From: Nansenia antarctica
Lineage: Eukaryota; Chordata; Actinopteri; Argentiniformes; Microstomatidae
NCBI GenBank assembly: GCA_963989245.1
Contig: OZ022339.1
Location: 61,771,853-61,835,852 of the forward strand
Length of the DNA: 64,000 bases
Direction of reading: 5' to 3'
Each line of letters begins with the position of its first letter. The first letter of the stretch is position 1. The notes below the pieces were generated by a model. It searched no databases, had not been told where the DNA came from, and saw nothing but the letters and a program-made list of their open reading frames with translations. This document shows, one piece after another, positions 1 to 12,000 of the stretch. A program made the translations under genes and the position numbers.

Positions 1-281
1 AATGTAAAAGTTAACCTGTATCCTGTAGTGTCTATGATGATGGCATGTTTTTGCAGCTGCACTTTCACTATCTTTTGATACCCTGGCTAAGTTAATAAAT
101 GACTAGAACAGTATATATGAGGATACTGTATGAAGTCGAACATATATGCCATGTACCCAATTCTAATTGATGTTTTTTTTTTTACTTTTCAATCAAAGAT
201 TGTGATTGTCACCTTTTCTTATAATGTTGCTGTTATTTCTATTATGTTATAGAGTACAGGCTACAGGTTAACTTTTACATT
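1..281. repeat. MITE-like element with terminal inverted repeats
   Basis: The first bases (aatgtaaaagttaacctgta) recur in inverted orientation at about 261-281. The arms pair over about 20 bp with AT-rich sequence between. This is the layout of a small non-autonomous DNA transposon. The left flank lies outside the window, so no target duplication can be checked, and the family is unknown. Confidence 0.6.
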
Positions 282-1724
282 AGATTATAATTACATTTCA
301 TTGCATGAAATTGCTTCTTACTGAAATCAAATATGATGAACAAAACTGTACAATCCAAGAATCAATCATACATTTCATAATGCACAACCTACTGGTGATG
401 CTTTGGACCTCTCCCTGTCCTGATAAGATGAAGCACTGCAGATGATATAGTGATATTTTGTGAGCTGGGAAATTATGAACAGAATAGAGGCTGATACATC
501 AAACAGGAGATTTGTCACAAGTGGCAAAAATGTCAGCCAAACAATCTGTTCTCAGAGTTGTACACTGACAGATTACAATCATTAGCCAATCAGGAGGAAA
601 CTACCTTATGAAGTTCGTTCAAATAAGTCTTCAGGGTATAGAATGCCACTAAACATTGTCAGGAAAATGACTATTCGTAATTGTTCTACTTTGTTTCAAC
701 CACCGACATATAGAGATCAATAGATCTATAGACTGTTCAACAGACTTCCAATAATGACGGTCATGCCTGTTAGTAGCTTTTTGTTGGTTGCTTTAATATT
801 GCTGTTAAAAAGATTTGAGTTCTGAACAAGTTGTTACTCATAAAGCTTTAAGATGCATTGTTGCAAGCTGTAATAGACCAGTTAGATACATATTCATTTA
901 TACGCCTACAGATAAGTTCACCTATGGACAAATTGTTGTTTCAGAGGAAAATATCCCCCAGATAACTGCAGTGCTCAGGATTACTTAGTCATGTTGCACA
1001 ATTAGATGTAATCAGGCCAGCCAGATAAATGTCCTGATCAGGTCTGTTAGTAATAGGGGTTTGGCCTGATTCATGTTCGACTAAGCTGGTCAGCGGATCT
1101 TTTCTGGACCATAAAATGACAAGGCAAACTGTCAAACTGTCTCCGGCAAAGAGGACATTGACGGTAAGCACTTCTCTATATCTCCCTGCAATGTGAAGGT
1201 AAATACTCAGATCGATTTATTTTCCCTACCTTTAGAGAGTGAGTAAGCTATGTGAAGCAGGTAAATGAATGAATGATGAATGGTCTTTATTGTCATTGCT
1301 ACAGTACAGGTACCAAACAACGAAATTTAGGAGGGGTGGCTCCCCTGCTAGGAAATAAAAAAAATTAAAAAAAATAAACACAAGAAGGGAAGGAGCTGGT
1401 TTACATAAATAAAGGCTATGTACACTATCCAAATGGCTGATGGTGGTATGCCAGAACAGCAACTACAGAGGCTGAGAAAATACAAACACACTGTTGATTT
1501 GAAGTAGGTTAGTTCGCTCTCTTAACCATGCCATTCAGTCAGATAATTCCTATTGCAAAATCAAGGACATTGTGAAGTGATCAATAGTCCCACGCCACAC
1601 ACCACATTGGTGGTCAAGCTGGTTGTTTTACTAGTTAAAGCATTCTCTATGACTTAGTTAAACTAAGAATAGAACAGAAGTGTATGTCTATTTATATGTG
1701 TTATGCTTTATCCCCTCTGTGCAG
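282..1724. other. 5' flank of the serpin gene; no coding region seen
   Basis: No convincing exon is visible. At about 1262-1350 lies a reversed copy of a fish LINE-like 3' tail (tttattgtcattgctacagtacaggtacc). Related tails occur near 24.19 kb and 53.9 kb. The acceptor just before 1725 implies an upstream non-coding exon of the serpin somewhere in this region, but I could not place it. Confidence 0.5.
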
Positions 1725-1733
1725 GAAATAAAT

Positions 1734-4202
1734 ATGCAGAGTGTATCCAGTTGTTGTGCGATTGTGGCTCTGCTGCTGTCTGTAGCCTGGGCGGCCCCCC
1801 ACGATGGGGACCATGGAGGCCACACCGCGGACCACTTCCACCACCTGCACCATGGCTCTAAGGAGGCCCACGACCACACCCATGGCCATGGGGAAGACAC
1901 CTGCCACAAGCTCGCCCCCCACAATGCAGACTTCGCCTTCGCTCTCTACAGGAGCCTGAGCAGCCAGGCCGGGGCCAAGAACGTCTTCTTCTCCCCTCTG
2001 AGTATCGCCACTAGTCTCTCCATGCTGTCCCTAGGTGCCAAGGCAGACACCCACAGCCAGCTGTACTCTGCCCTGGGGTACAAGGATCTGACCCAGGACC
2101 AGGTCAACGATGCCTATGAGCACCTGATCCACATGCTGGGGCACAGCGGGGACGCCATGCAGCTGGAGATGGGCAACGCCATCGCCATGAGGGACGGGTT
2201 CAAACCCCTTCCGAAGTTCCTGGAGGACGCCAAGCACTTCTACGCCAGCGAGGGCTTCACTGTTGACTACACGAAACCTGAGGAGGCTGCGGCGGAGATT
2301 AACCGGTTCATCGCCAAGAAGACCCAGGATAAGATCACAGACATGGTGAAGGATCTGGATACAGACACCGCCATGGTGCTGATCAACTACATCTTCTTCA
2401 GAGGTAGGACACATGTCTGCAAGTGCCAAAATAGAGAACACCTGATCCATAATTGATTATCCCCCATGAAGGATACTAATGTTGTTTTGTCTTGTATTGT
2501 TTAATATTGTATTATATTGTGTTGTATTGTTTAATATTGTTTAATATTATACTGTATTATATTGTATTGAACTGTATTATAACCTCTATGCTACAGTATG
2601 GCAGTACTTAATTCAATTATTAAATTATTAATTCCAGCACATGGTAAACAAACACATGAAAGAAAACATGTGACCGGAAAAGTACAATAAAACAACTCAT
2701 TTGAAAATAAACATTATGTAACTGTCCTTTACCTGTATAGGGAAGTGGGACAAGCCGTTCAATGCCAAGATGACTGGGAAGGCTCAGTTCCAGGTGGATG
2801 AGACCACCCAGGTAGAGGTGGACATGATGAAGAGGACCGGTCGCTATCAGTTCCTCCAGGACACAGACAACAGCACTACCGTCATCATGCTGCCCTACAA
2901 GGGCAACACCTCTATGATGGTCATCCTGCCTGATGAGGGCAAGATGAAGGATGTGGAGGCGTTCATCAACAAGGACTACATCAAGCACTGGCATGACTCC
3001 ATGTTCAGGAGGTAGGGATACATCCTTGTCCTTGGACCTGGTTCTACTGGTAGGGGTGGTCGACTCTGGTCATGAGAGTGGAGTGTAATATAATTGAATA
3101 GACCAGAATAGAATAGAACAGTAAGTTCAAACTTAGTTGGAGCCATGCCGTGGGTCTGCAGGACCCTCTTCTCTCGGTGGCCTGTTTTCAGTGTAGCATT
3201 CTCTGTTCATCTATTCACACCACCAGCATAGTTTGTTCTTATAAGTGCTGCATGTACAGGTAGGGATCATTTCTGAAAACTGACACAAGATATATATATT
3301 TTTTACAAGCATTGGCATTAGATATTTTTCTTTACAAGATCATGTTGGTAGGAAAGTATCTTTCTAAATGTTTAAACTGAGTTATGCAGAGGTTTCTTAA
3401 TGAATGCAGGTGACTCATTTTGTGTGACGCTGTCTCTTTCAGCTTCATTAACGTCTACATGCCCAAGTTTTCCATTGTTGCTGATTCCTCCTTGACTGGC
3501 ACTCTGAGGGGGATGGGCATTGTACATGCTTTCGATGCCAACGCAGACTTCTCTGGCATCTCAGAGGAGGTGAAGCTGAAGGTGTCCAAGGTAGGCTACT
3601 GTGGGTCCTGATAGATGCAGTGTGTCATGGCTTCTAATGTTGCCTTTGGGATGTGTACTGTATAGGCCACATACTGAACTGTAGGGGAGAATGTCAAGCA
3701 CATCAAACCAACTTCAGATAGACTTGCTTTATGATCTATATCATATAACTATGTATCCAACGAGTAACTTCTCAATTGCTTTTTATTGGGTGACATACAG
3801 ATACTTATCAAATGGCTCACTCACTCACTCAAACTGTAGCTTCACTACAAAGTTATTGGAGTTATAGTATATTGCATAAAAAAGAAGGCTTGACTCTAAT
3901 CCAAGATCCAGGCTTAAGCCTTGTGTGGTGAAACTGGCCCATTATGTATTTAAAATCATTGACACTGAAACAAAAAACCTTTTCTCTGTCAATCCCTGTT
4001 TCTCCAACAGGTGGCGCACAAGGCCGTGCTGAGCGTTGACGAGACTGGCACAGAGGCTGCTGCCGCCACCACCATAGAGAGTATGCAAGTTTCAAGGCCG
4101 CGACACCTTAACCTGAACAGGCCCTTCCTGGTCCTCATCCTGGAGGACTCCACCAAGAGCATCCTGTTCATGGGCAAGGTCACAGACCCCACCGCCAAGT
4201 AA
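1734..4202 (+). CDS. serpina1: alpha-1-antitrypsin-like serpin (clade A), secreted
   Basis: Secreted serine-protease inhibitor. The four coding exons are 1734-2403, 2741-3011, 3443-3590 and 4011-4202, all with GT-AG introns and phases that join to 426 codons. I chose the ATG at 1734 because it follows an acceptor at 1723-1724 and opens a signal peptide (about residues 1-20, ending AWA). Residues 21-60 are histidine-rich (about 13 His). The serpin body follows, with NAxF, FxSPLSIATSLSMLSLGA and a C-terminal RPFLVLI/FMGKV block. The reactive loop has an intact inhibitory hinge (GTEAAAATT) and aligns P1-P1' as Val390-Ser391, where the mammalian protein has Met-Ser. This suggests an elastase-type target (inference). 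Polyadenylation signals lie at 4661 and 4810. Paralogue naming within fish serpina1 genes is uncertain. Confidence 0.88.
2465..2600. repeat. TATTG-type AT-rich simple repeat in serpin intron 1
   Basis: Irregular array of tattg/taatattgt units filling part of the first intron. No function is visible. Confidence 0.6.
3886..3942 (-). repeat. truncated MITE fragment in serpin intron 3
   Basis: The segment ending gtgaaactggccca matches, in reverse, the start of the element at 47563 (ggccggtttcacaaag then aggcttaa and tccaggatta). It is a partial copy of the same short repeat family. Confidence 0.5.
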
Positions 4203-5241
4203 GAGAAGAAGAAGGGATAAGAGGAAGAGATATCTAATGGGATTCACGATCATCATCATCTCACACTAGTCACAGTGGTGATATGTGTCTGACTTTGAAG
4301 TGGGCAGTTAGATAACATTAGAAATTAAAACGAAGGGAAGGCAAGTCAAAGTTTTAAAAAACAATTCATTTTTCTTTATTCTTTTATAAACCTGTATATT
4401 GAAGCAGGGGTCTATGTGTTCATGTGTTTGTTGAAATGTTACAATGTTACTGACTACATGCAGGACTGCCTGATTATCCAGTGTTATGCAATTACCTGTC
4501 TTGTTATCTCTCAATGGGTTCTGTTCAGATAATCCAGCGCTCTGCTGAAACATAGCATTTGTTAATGTGTTTTAAGTGGTGGCATTTTGTCTTCAGTGAG
4601 TGTTTTTCTGAAGATAGATGTACTAGGATGGTTAGCTTCTGTGGAAACATATGGTTGGATAATAAACATGTAAAAGCTATATCAAATGACTACTTTGTTT
4701 TGTTTCTTTGCATTTCTATTACTCTATGTGTAGTGTCTATGATGACAAGGAAAAACACACTCATTACAGGAGAAAAGTGTCTTATCTTCCATGAGGGAGT
4801 CAGGCTGAGAATAAATCAAAGAGTCTGAACAAATTAAAGTAGCTTTATTTTAAAAAATTAATTTAATTCAGTCATCAAGGGAAATTCAAAAAATGCAAAC
4901 AAGTAGTTATATATGACTCACATTTAATGTCTAGAAAGCTTTACTCACAATGTTCCACCCCCCATAAAAAATAATATTAACAACCAAAGGCACAAGCAAT
5001 TTTACTATCAAAGATTCTGGGATCTGCAATATCACAGCATTTCACAGTTTATATCACACACATTAAAATGACCAATAGGGAAAGATAGAGGCATAGAGGT
5101 TTAAGTGGAGAAGCTAGAGAAGAGAAGAGAAGAGAAGAGAAGAGAAGGGAAGATGAGATGAGATGAGAGGAGAGGAGGTAACAAAAGAGAAGGAGGCTGG
5201 TGCCATACCACAGTGAAAAAAACATGTCCATACAGCATGGG
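4203..5241. terminator. shared 3' UTR zone of two convergent serpins
   Basis: The gap between the stop of the plus-strand serpin and the stop of the minus-strand serpin holds AATAAA on the plus strand at 4661 and 4810, and AATAAA on the minus strand at 4849-4844. The two genes' likely transcript ends therefore abut or overlap by tens of bases. A purine-rich gaaga/gatga run lies at 5114-5176. No other gene is seen. Confidence 0.55.
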
Positions 5242-6089
5242 TTACATTTCTGCTGGATTAATTATCTTCGCTAGGAGCAAGATGAACCCTGTGAGTTGAT
5301 CATAGACTATAAGCATGAAGGGTCTGTCAAAGGTGATCCGAGCAGGCACAGAGAAGTCCAGTTTGACACCTGAGCTCCCCCCTTCCTCTGACTTGGCCTC
5401 ATCCAACTCTAGGGTGACCTCATGGACAGCCTACAGAAAGAGAGAGAGAGAGGGGGGGGGGGGGGTCAATTGAAGGAATCAATAATCATTAGTTTAAATA
5501 GTCTCTGATATGGCTCTCAAACCTGCTCTGTTTTCCATTTTCATGCCATGTACAATCTTCTAATTGGTTGACAATTTCATAATGCAGACAATTGTATCTT
5601 TTGCTGACAACAATGACATCTGTTTGTCACTCTTTAAGCCTTAAGATAAAGCTCCCCGCTAGTTCTCATACCTGAATGACTTTAAGAGGTCTCTTTGGTG
5701 GGCCCACAGGGAGGTCCGCCAGGATTGAGAGAACAGACGAGACCCCAGAGGATTTCAGAAGAGTTTCCAAACTGTGAGATTTTTTCATGAGAAACTTGGG
5801 GAAACGGATTTCTGCCCTCCTGTGAAAATAACAATCAATGTGATAATGGATTCTGTTTTAGGAAGCTGCCTTGTTATTGCATAAATCCATGCTTGCTGAA
5901 GCAGATTAATAATAATAAGATTAGCAATTATTGCTGACTCTGGATCAGCTCAGCATAATTCATCATTGTCCTAAGCAACAATGTCACATGACACAAGAGA
6001 ACTTGTAGCAAAGGTCCCCCAACGAGCCCTCTTGAATCAATACACACCCACACATACACAAACAAACGAACACCCACCCACCCGCACAT

Positions 6090-6181
<92 letters not shown>

Positions 6182-6238
6182 CTGAACTCACAAACCACCC
6201 ATACTATTGACACAAACACAAATACACCCACCTAAGAG

Positions 6239-6284
<46 letters not shown>

Positions 6285-7486
6285 AACGAACACATGCTTC
6301 AAAGTAGAAACGAGACAATCGTACCCAGGCTTGAGGTTGGAGAGCCAGAAGTCCATCCTGGAGGTGGAGAGGCAGTCCTCCAGAGGCTGGACCTCTGCCT
6401 TGGGTAGCAGGAGGAGGGAGGCCATGCGTCCAGAGTAGGGCAGTCTCACCACCGTGGTGGAACAGTTGGTGTCGTACAGCATCCTCAGCTCTGCAGAGTC
6501 ATCTCTGAACATCATGGGCACCTCAACGTTTGATGTAGCGTTCACATGGAAACGCCAGTTGACTGTGTGTCGCTTGTTGAATGGCTGCTCCCATTGACCT
6601 GTTAGTACCATCACATAAACAGTGTACACTAACTAACACTTTCATTCAATTTCATCCATTATGCAGCCCATTTTATTCCCGTTTCCTAATTGGATAACAG
6701 GTTTGCGTATGGTATACTTTATAGAAGCAGCACTAAAGACAGATTTATGCAAAGCAAAGATATCCATTATTCACTGCACTCAGAGCAAATGTCCTCAACT
6801 CTAAAGAATGACTTTATAAACTAATGAAGTATGAACGAAAAAGAAATGCATGAAAGAAAGAGCACCTAATCTGAATGTGAAAAAGGGCATACGGTAGTAC
6901 CTTTAAAAAGTATATGGTTGGTGAGAGTGAGTTTGCCTGAGCCATTCTGACCGGAGAGCTGCAGGTCTTTAATCAGGGTCTCCAGGGTCTGTGGAGGTCG
7001 GGCCTGCTCTGACAAGAGCCTCTGGTAGTCAAGCTGGGGCTGGGCCTCCCGGTACAGGCCGTTCCACACCCCCAGCTGAGCTCTGCCTCCCTCCCCTGGG
7101 AGCGTGAGCGTCAGAGCCTGCTCCAGCTCCGAGAGGGAAGACAGAGTGGAGGACACACGCTCCTCCGTGACGTTGGCCCTCAGGCCGAGGACTCCCAGGA
7201 GCTCAGGCCGTGTTGGAGACCCTGAGACCCGGGACAGCTGAGCCAGGGAGGAGGCCAGGCCCAGGGGGGAGAACAGGAGGTTTTCCCCCAGCCTGCTGTT
7301 CCTAGCCAGGTCAGAGTATGGGCTGAAGGCCAGGTCAGCGTTGAGGGCAGAAATGTCCAACTGCTGTTTGCTCTCTTTCTCCCCTGGTGGTCCATAGTCC
7401 GGTAACAATGGCAACGCCAAGGCGCCATTGAAGAAGAAGAAACCTGTTAGCGATGTTAGCCATTTAATGCTATTCATTGTCATCAT
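5242..7486 (-). CDS. divergent clade A serpin, probably non-inhibitory
   Basis: The four coding exons (minus strand) are 7486-6901, 6598-6325, 5819-5672 and 5430-5242, joining in frame to 398 codons. The gene structure is the same as the neighbouring serpin (exon 3 is 148 nt in both), so the two are an ancient tandem pair. A hydrophobic leader (NSIKWLTSLTGFFFFNGALA) suggests secretion; the first ATG at 7486 or the third (7477) could be used. The C-terminal block RPFMLIVYD is kept. The reactive-loop hinge reads AKSEEGGSSGVKL and lacks the small-residue Ala stretch that inhibitory serpins need. About 20 residues of the helix E/F region before NHILFKG are missing relative to the sister gene. A hormone-binding or other non-inhibitory role is possible; I cannot pick between serpina6/7/10-type names. 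Confidence 0.8.
6089..6283. repeat. (CA)n microsatellites in serpin intron
   Basis: Two CA runs (about 6089-6180 and 6239-6281) separated by a short unique stretch, in the intron between exons 2 and 3 of the minus-strand serpin. They create spurious His/Thr and Val/Cys reading frames on both strands. Confidence 0.95.
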
Positions 7487-7758
7487 CTCCTTCCTATCTT
7501 GTTGTATCTATCTTCAGTATCTATTTATCTATCTATCACCGGGGTTGGCCGATTCCACAGATATCCGCGCAAGTTCCTCATGTAACGCTGTCCAAACTCC
7601 AGGCCGCGGCTTGTTTTCCCTGTGTTACTGGTGTGTGGTGTTGAAAGTGTATTGACCAGTGTCGTTGACCTGGAGGCCGAACTCCAAACAAATAAGCTGC
7701 AGGTTCAGAGCTCAGAAACCCACAGTTGAATGGTGGGCCTGGAGGCCACACTCAGGTC

Positions 7759-7770
7759 TCACACACACAC

Positions 7771-7844
<74 letters not shown>
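7759..7844. repeat. (CA)n microsatellite
   Basis: Uninterrupted CA dinucleotide run with one early cg variant; intergenic. Confidence 0.95.
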
Positions 7845-7847
<3 letters not shown>

Positions 7848-8184
7848 CATTGCTGCTGTGTGTTTGCTGGCTGCTGCTGCTGCTGGCACATGGGCCCCCT
7901 GAGCTTTGCAACCATTGGATTTTGTACATTTATTATGTAGCAGTAAGTGTATATCTTCTGGTGCTCTGGTTTAACTGCCTTTTAACGATGGCAACAACTG
8001 TCATACAAACAACATTCTCTCAGTCTAACAGATGCTTGTGATAATGAAAAAAATGGCCATTGATAATATACAGTATATGACATTATTTCCACTTCACTTA
8101 CATACACAAGTTTTATTAGCCATGCAATCAATTTGAATCAATTGTTGGAATGTGCTAAAAAATATATATATATTGAGACAACAC

Positions 8185-8420
8185 ACATGCACACCCCCAG
8201 GGAGAACAGAACTCTGGGCTCTGGCACAGGGTCAGCCATCTTCGGCGTGCCTGTAGCAGTTTGGGGTTAAGTGCCTTGCATCAGAGCACAATGGCAGTTA
8301 TGATGCCAGCAACCCCCCAGTCACCAGCTCACATCCGGCTCCCTCCTGGAGTGGGGATAAAACCAGGAATCTACTGATTGGTGGTCAGCCTCTCTAACCT
8401 CTAGGCTACCTGCCGCCCCT
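8185..8420 (-). mobile_element. tRNA-derived SINE, reverse orientation
   Basis: On the minus strand the element begins with a box-A-like gcctagaggttagagagg followed about 35 bases later by a box-B-like ggttttatcccc. An internal tail then reads tgccattgtg ctctgatgca. This is the layout of a tRNA-related SINE. The promoter boxes are decayed. Confidence 0.6.
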
Positions 8421-9087
8421 AAACATCTGCAGTAGGCTACACTGTTAACAATGAAACACTTTCACTGTTTTTATTTTATTTATTTATAATTATTTTTACA
8501 TAATAATAATAATAATTAAAAAATAAAAAGATGTGGTGATCTATGTTGCAGTGAATATTACATTCAGAAAATACTAGCGCTTTAAAAGTTCCTCAGAAAA
8601 CAAAATCAAGGTTGCTTATACCCTGAAGTGCAAGTCATTATTTTGCCTGTGCAGTTTCGATACATCACTTCACACATCAGTTCAGAATGTGAGGTGTCTA
8701 GGTCCTCATTAGCCACTGCTAGCTTGAACTCACAAAGCTAAGTTAGACAGCAATTAGGCCCTTCGGTACCTGGCAGTTCATGTGGGCTAATAGCACTGTA
8801 GCAAATCAGAGAGACTAACCAAACCACCTACATAACTGGTCCAATGTTGCCACCTTGTGGCTATACTATACAGCATTTCATTATTAAACTTGCTTGCGGT
8901 CGGCCTATTGTTTTGTCTAATCCATATTTGAGAGAACAACAAGACCCAAGAGAAGCAACATATCTTACATTTAAACTTGAAGTCTTAAACCACAAGTGCA
9001 TTCAGTGTTTCAGTCCATACAAATGTGAGAGTGTAACAGTCAATTAGTGAGGCCTGAGGAGGCCATAGCAGAGGAGGCCAGAGAGGT

Positions 9088-12000
9088 TCAGTTGCGGAGG
9101 ATAAAGACACAGTAGACAAGGACCCACAGGACCACGAGCATCTCCAGCTCGGATGTGACCCAGTCACAAGAGGACACCACAGATATCCCACCTCCATCAC
9201 TAGAACAAGACAGGGGATACATTTCCACATTCTCTGCAGTGTTTTCCTCCTGTAGGGTTGCCCTGAGATGATCTCTCCCTGAAGACTTCTCCATGTTCTT
9301 CTCCTCATCCCTCTCTTGCTCTTCCTCTTTAAAGTGATTTTCACTCACAACTCCATTCTCCTCTATCCCCTCCATCCCCCCCTCTTCATGGTCTGATGCA
9401 CTCACATGTCCCCTCTCCTTGGTCTCCACCTCCTCCTCCATCCCCCCCTCTTCATGGCCTGATGCACTCACATGTCCACTCTCCTTCTTCTCCTCCTCTT
9501 CCATCTCCCCATCGTCATGGCCTGATGCACTCACATGTCCCCTCTCCTTTGTCTCGTCCACCTCCTCCATCTCCATCTTCCCCTCTTTAAAGTCCTCTGC
9601 ACTTTCAACATCATTCTCCTTTTTCACCTCCTCTAACTTCTCCTGTTCAATGGCCTCTACACTCATGTGTCTATCCTTCATCTCTTCCTCCACCTCCTCC
9701 TCCATCTCCCCCTCTTCATGGTCTGATGCGCTGACATGTCCACTCTCCAGTTCCTCCTCCTTCTCTTCCATCTCCTCCTCCTCCATCTCCCCCTCTTCAT
9801 GGTCTGATGCACTCACATGTCCACTCTCCTCTTCCTCCTCCTCTTCCATCTCCTCCTCCTCTTCCTCCACCTCCTCCATCTCCCCCTCTTTAAAGTCCTC
9901 TGCACTTTCAACATCATTCTCCTTTTTCACCTCCTGTAACTCCTCCTGTTGAATGGCCTCTACACTCATGTGTCTATCCTCCTCCTCCTCCTCTTCTTCC
10001 ACCTCCTCCTCCATCTCCCCCTCTTCATGGTCTGATGCACTCACAGGTCCACTCTCCTTTGTCTCCGCCTCATCCTCCTCTTCCTCCACCTCCTCCATCT
10101 CCCCCTCTTTAAAGCCCTCTGCACTTTCAACATCATTCCCCTTTTTCACCTCATCTAACTCCTGTTCAATGGCCTCTACACTCATGTGTCTATCCTTCAT
10201 CTCTTCCTCCACCTCCTCCTCCATCTCCCCCTCTTCATGGTCTGATACGCTCACATGTCCACTCTCCTCTTCCTCCTCCTTCTCTTCCATCTCCTCCTCC
10301 TCTTCTTCCACCTCCTCCTCCATCTCCCCCTCTTCATGATCTGATACACTCACATGTCCACTCTCCTCTTCCTCCTTCCCTTCCATCTCCTCCTCCTCTT
10401 CCTCCACCTCCTCCTCCATCTCCCCCTCTTCATCGTCTGATGCACTCACATGTCCACTCTCCTTTGTCTCCGCCTCATCCTCCTCTTCCTCCACCTCCTC
10501 CATCTCCCCCTCTTTAAAGCCCTCTGCACTTTCAACATCATTCCCCTTTTTCACCTCCTCTAACTCCTGTTCAATGGCCTCTACACTCATGTGTCTATCC
10601 TCCTTTTCCTCCTGCTCCTGCTCTACCTCTGCCTCTACCTGCTTTTCATCTCCTAATTCTTCTGTACCAATTTTTCCATCCACACCTTCCTCCACAACCA
10701 ATCTCTCTCTCACCCCATTTACATCCTCATGCCTAAAAAATACATCCTTGTCTTTCTCCCCTTCTTCAAAGTTTTCTTCTGTACTCACCTCTCGCTCCAT
10801 AGCTGTTCTTCCCACCCCTCCCAATCTCTCTCTATCCTCTCCTATCTCTTTGACCTCTTTCATGTCTTCCCTTCTAAAGGTCTCATCATCCACTTTCTCA
10901 TCTCCCTCTACAAAGTGATCCTTTGCACACACTTCTTCCAGCACCACATTCAACCTTTCAAACATCTCACTGACCCCATCACCCTCCTCCCTAAAAACCT
11001 CATCCTCCTCTTTCTCTTTTCCCTCAACATCCCCCTTTTCTGCATTCACTTGTTCCACCACCACACTCAGCCTCTCTCTATTCTCCACCTTCTCTCTGAA
11101 CCCTTCCATGCCTCTTCCCTCCTCCTCCTCCTCCTCCTCCTCCTCCATATCCTCCTCCTCCATGACCTCTAACCTCTCCTGCACAGGATGGAATGGACAC
11201 ATAATGTCCTGCACTTCACTGCTTTCCTTTCCATGATCCTTATAACACAACCCAGTGTTCTCTTGGCATTTACATTGGTCCCCCTCTATTTCTTCTGTCT
11301 CAACAGCACCAATCATCTGGATGTCCACTCTCGATTCCACAAGTTGTTGACCTGGATCACATTCACGTGCACTCTCCTCTGTTCCATTCTGGTCCACTAT
11401 GAACAGTGGGTCTGGTGCCATGTTCCTTGCTGTTAGCCCCAACGCTGAGACTAGTCCACAATGTTGATTGGAGTTAGACCACACTGCCTCATTGGACTCC
11501 TCCTCCTTATTCAGATCCAGGAAGTGTTGGTTGGAGTCGGACGATACTGATTGGCCAGACTCCTCCTTGTTCAGATCCAGGATGTAGCTGTAGGCATCCT
11601 CCTCGTCTGAGTCCAGCAGTGGGAGAGTGTAGAGGCCCTCCTCAGAGCTCTGAGAGAAGTAGCCTTCGGACCCACAGAGCTCACAGTATACGTGGTCATC
11701 AGCCGCTCCATGTCCAGACCTCCATGTCCAGACCTCCTGGTCAGCAGAATCCACATTTAGGCCAAATGGGCTACTTGGCTCAGTGGCACTTATGAAGATG
11801 CTAGTATCTTTATTTAGGTCTCTGGTGGCACTAGCCCCCATCTCACCTATGGTGGAGCTTTTATGATCATTTGAGAGAGAGATGTAATGGATGTTGGATG
11901 GCGCAGAGGAGGTCTGTTCAGGCGGAGGAGAGGGGGGTGCCTGGAGCTCCCCGACAGGGCTGGACGTCCTCCTCCTCAAGGGCGGTAGGTCACTGGTCCT

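Larger units (their letters stand above)
7487..9087. other. intergenic region between serpin and calmin
   Basis: Contains the upstream flank of the minus-strand serpin, a (CA)n tract at 7759-7844, a reversed tRNA-like SINE at about 8185-8420, and an A/T-rich low-complexity run at 8463-8530. I see no protein-coding exon. Confidence 0.5.

Noticed and set aside
5928..6407. Open frames of His-Thr or Val-Cys repeats
   Set aside because: They are translations of (CA)n/(GT)n microsatellites within a serpin intron; only the real exon at 6325-6598 is coding.
9396..11172. Long plus-strand open frames rich in Ser, Pro and Leu
   Set aside because: They are antisense shadows of the calmin poly-Glu repeats. 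The repeat frame keeps all strands open, and no independent signal is present.
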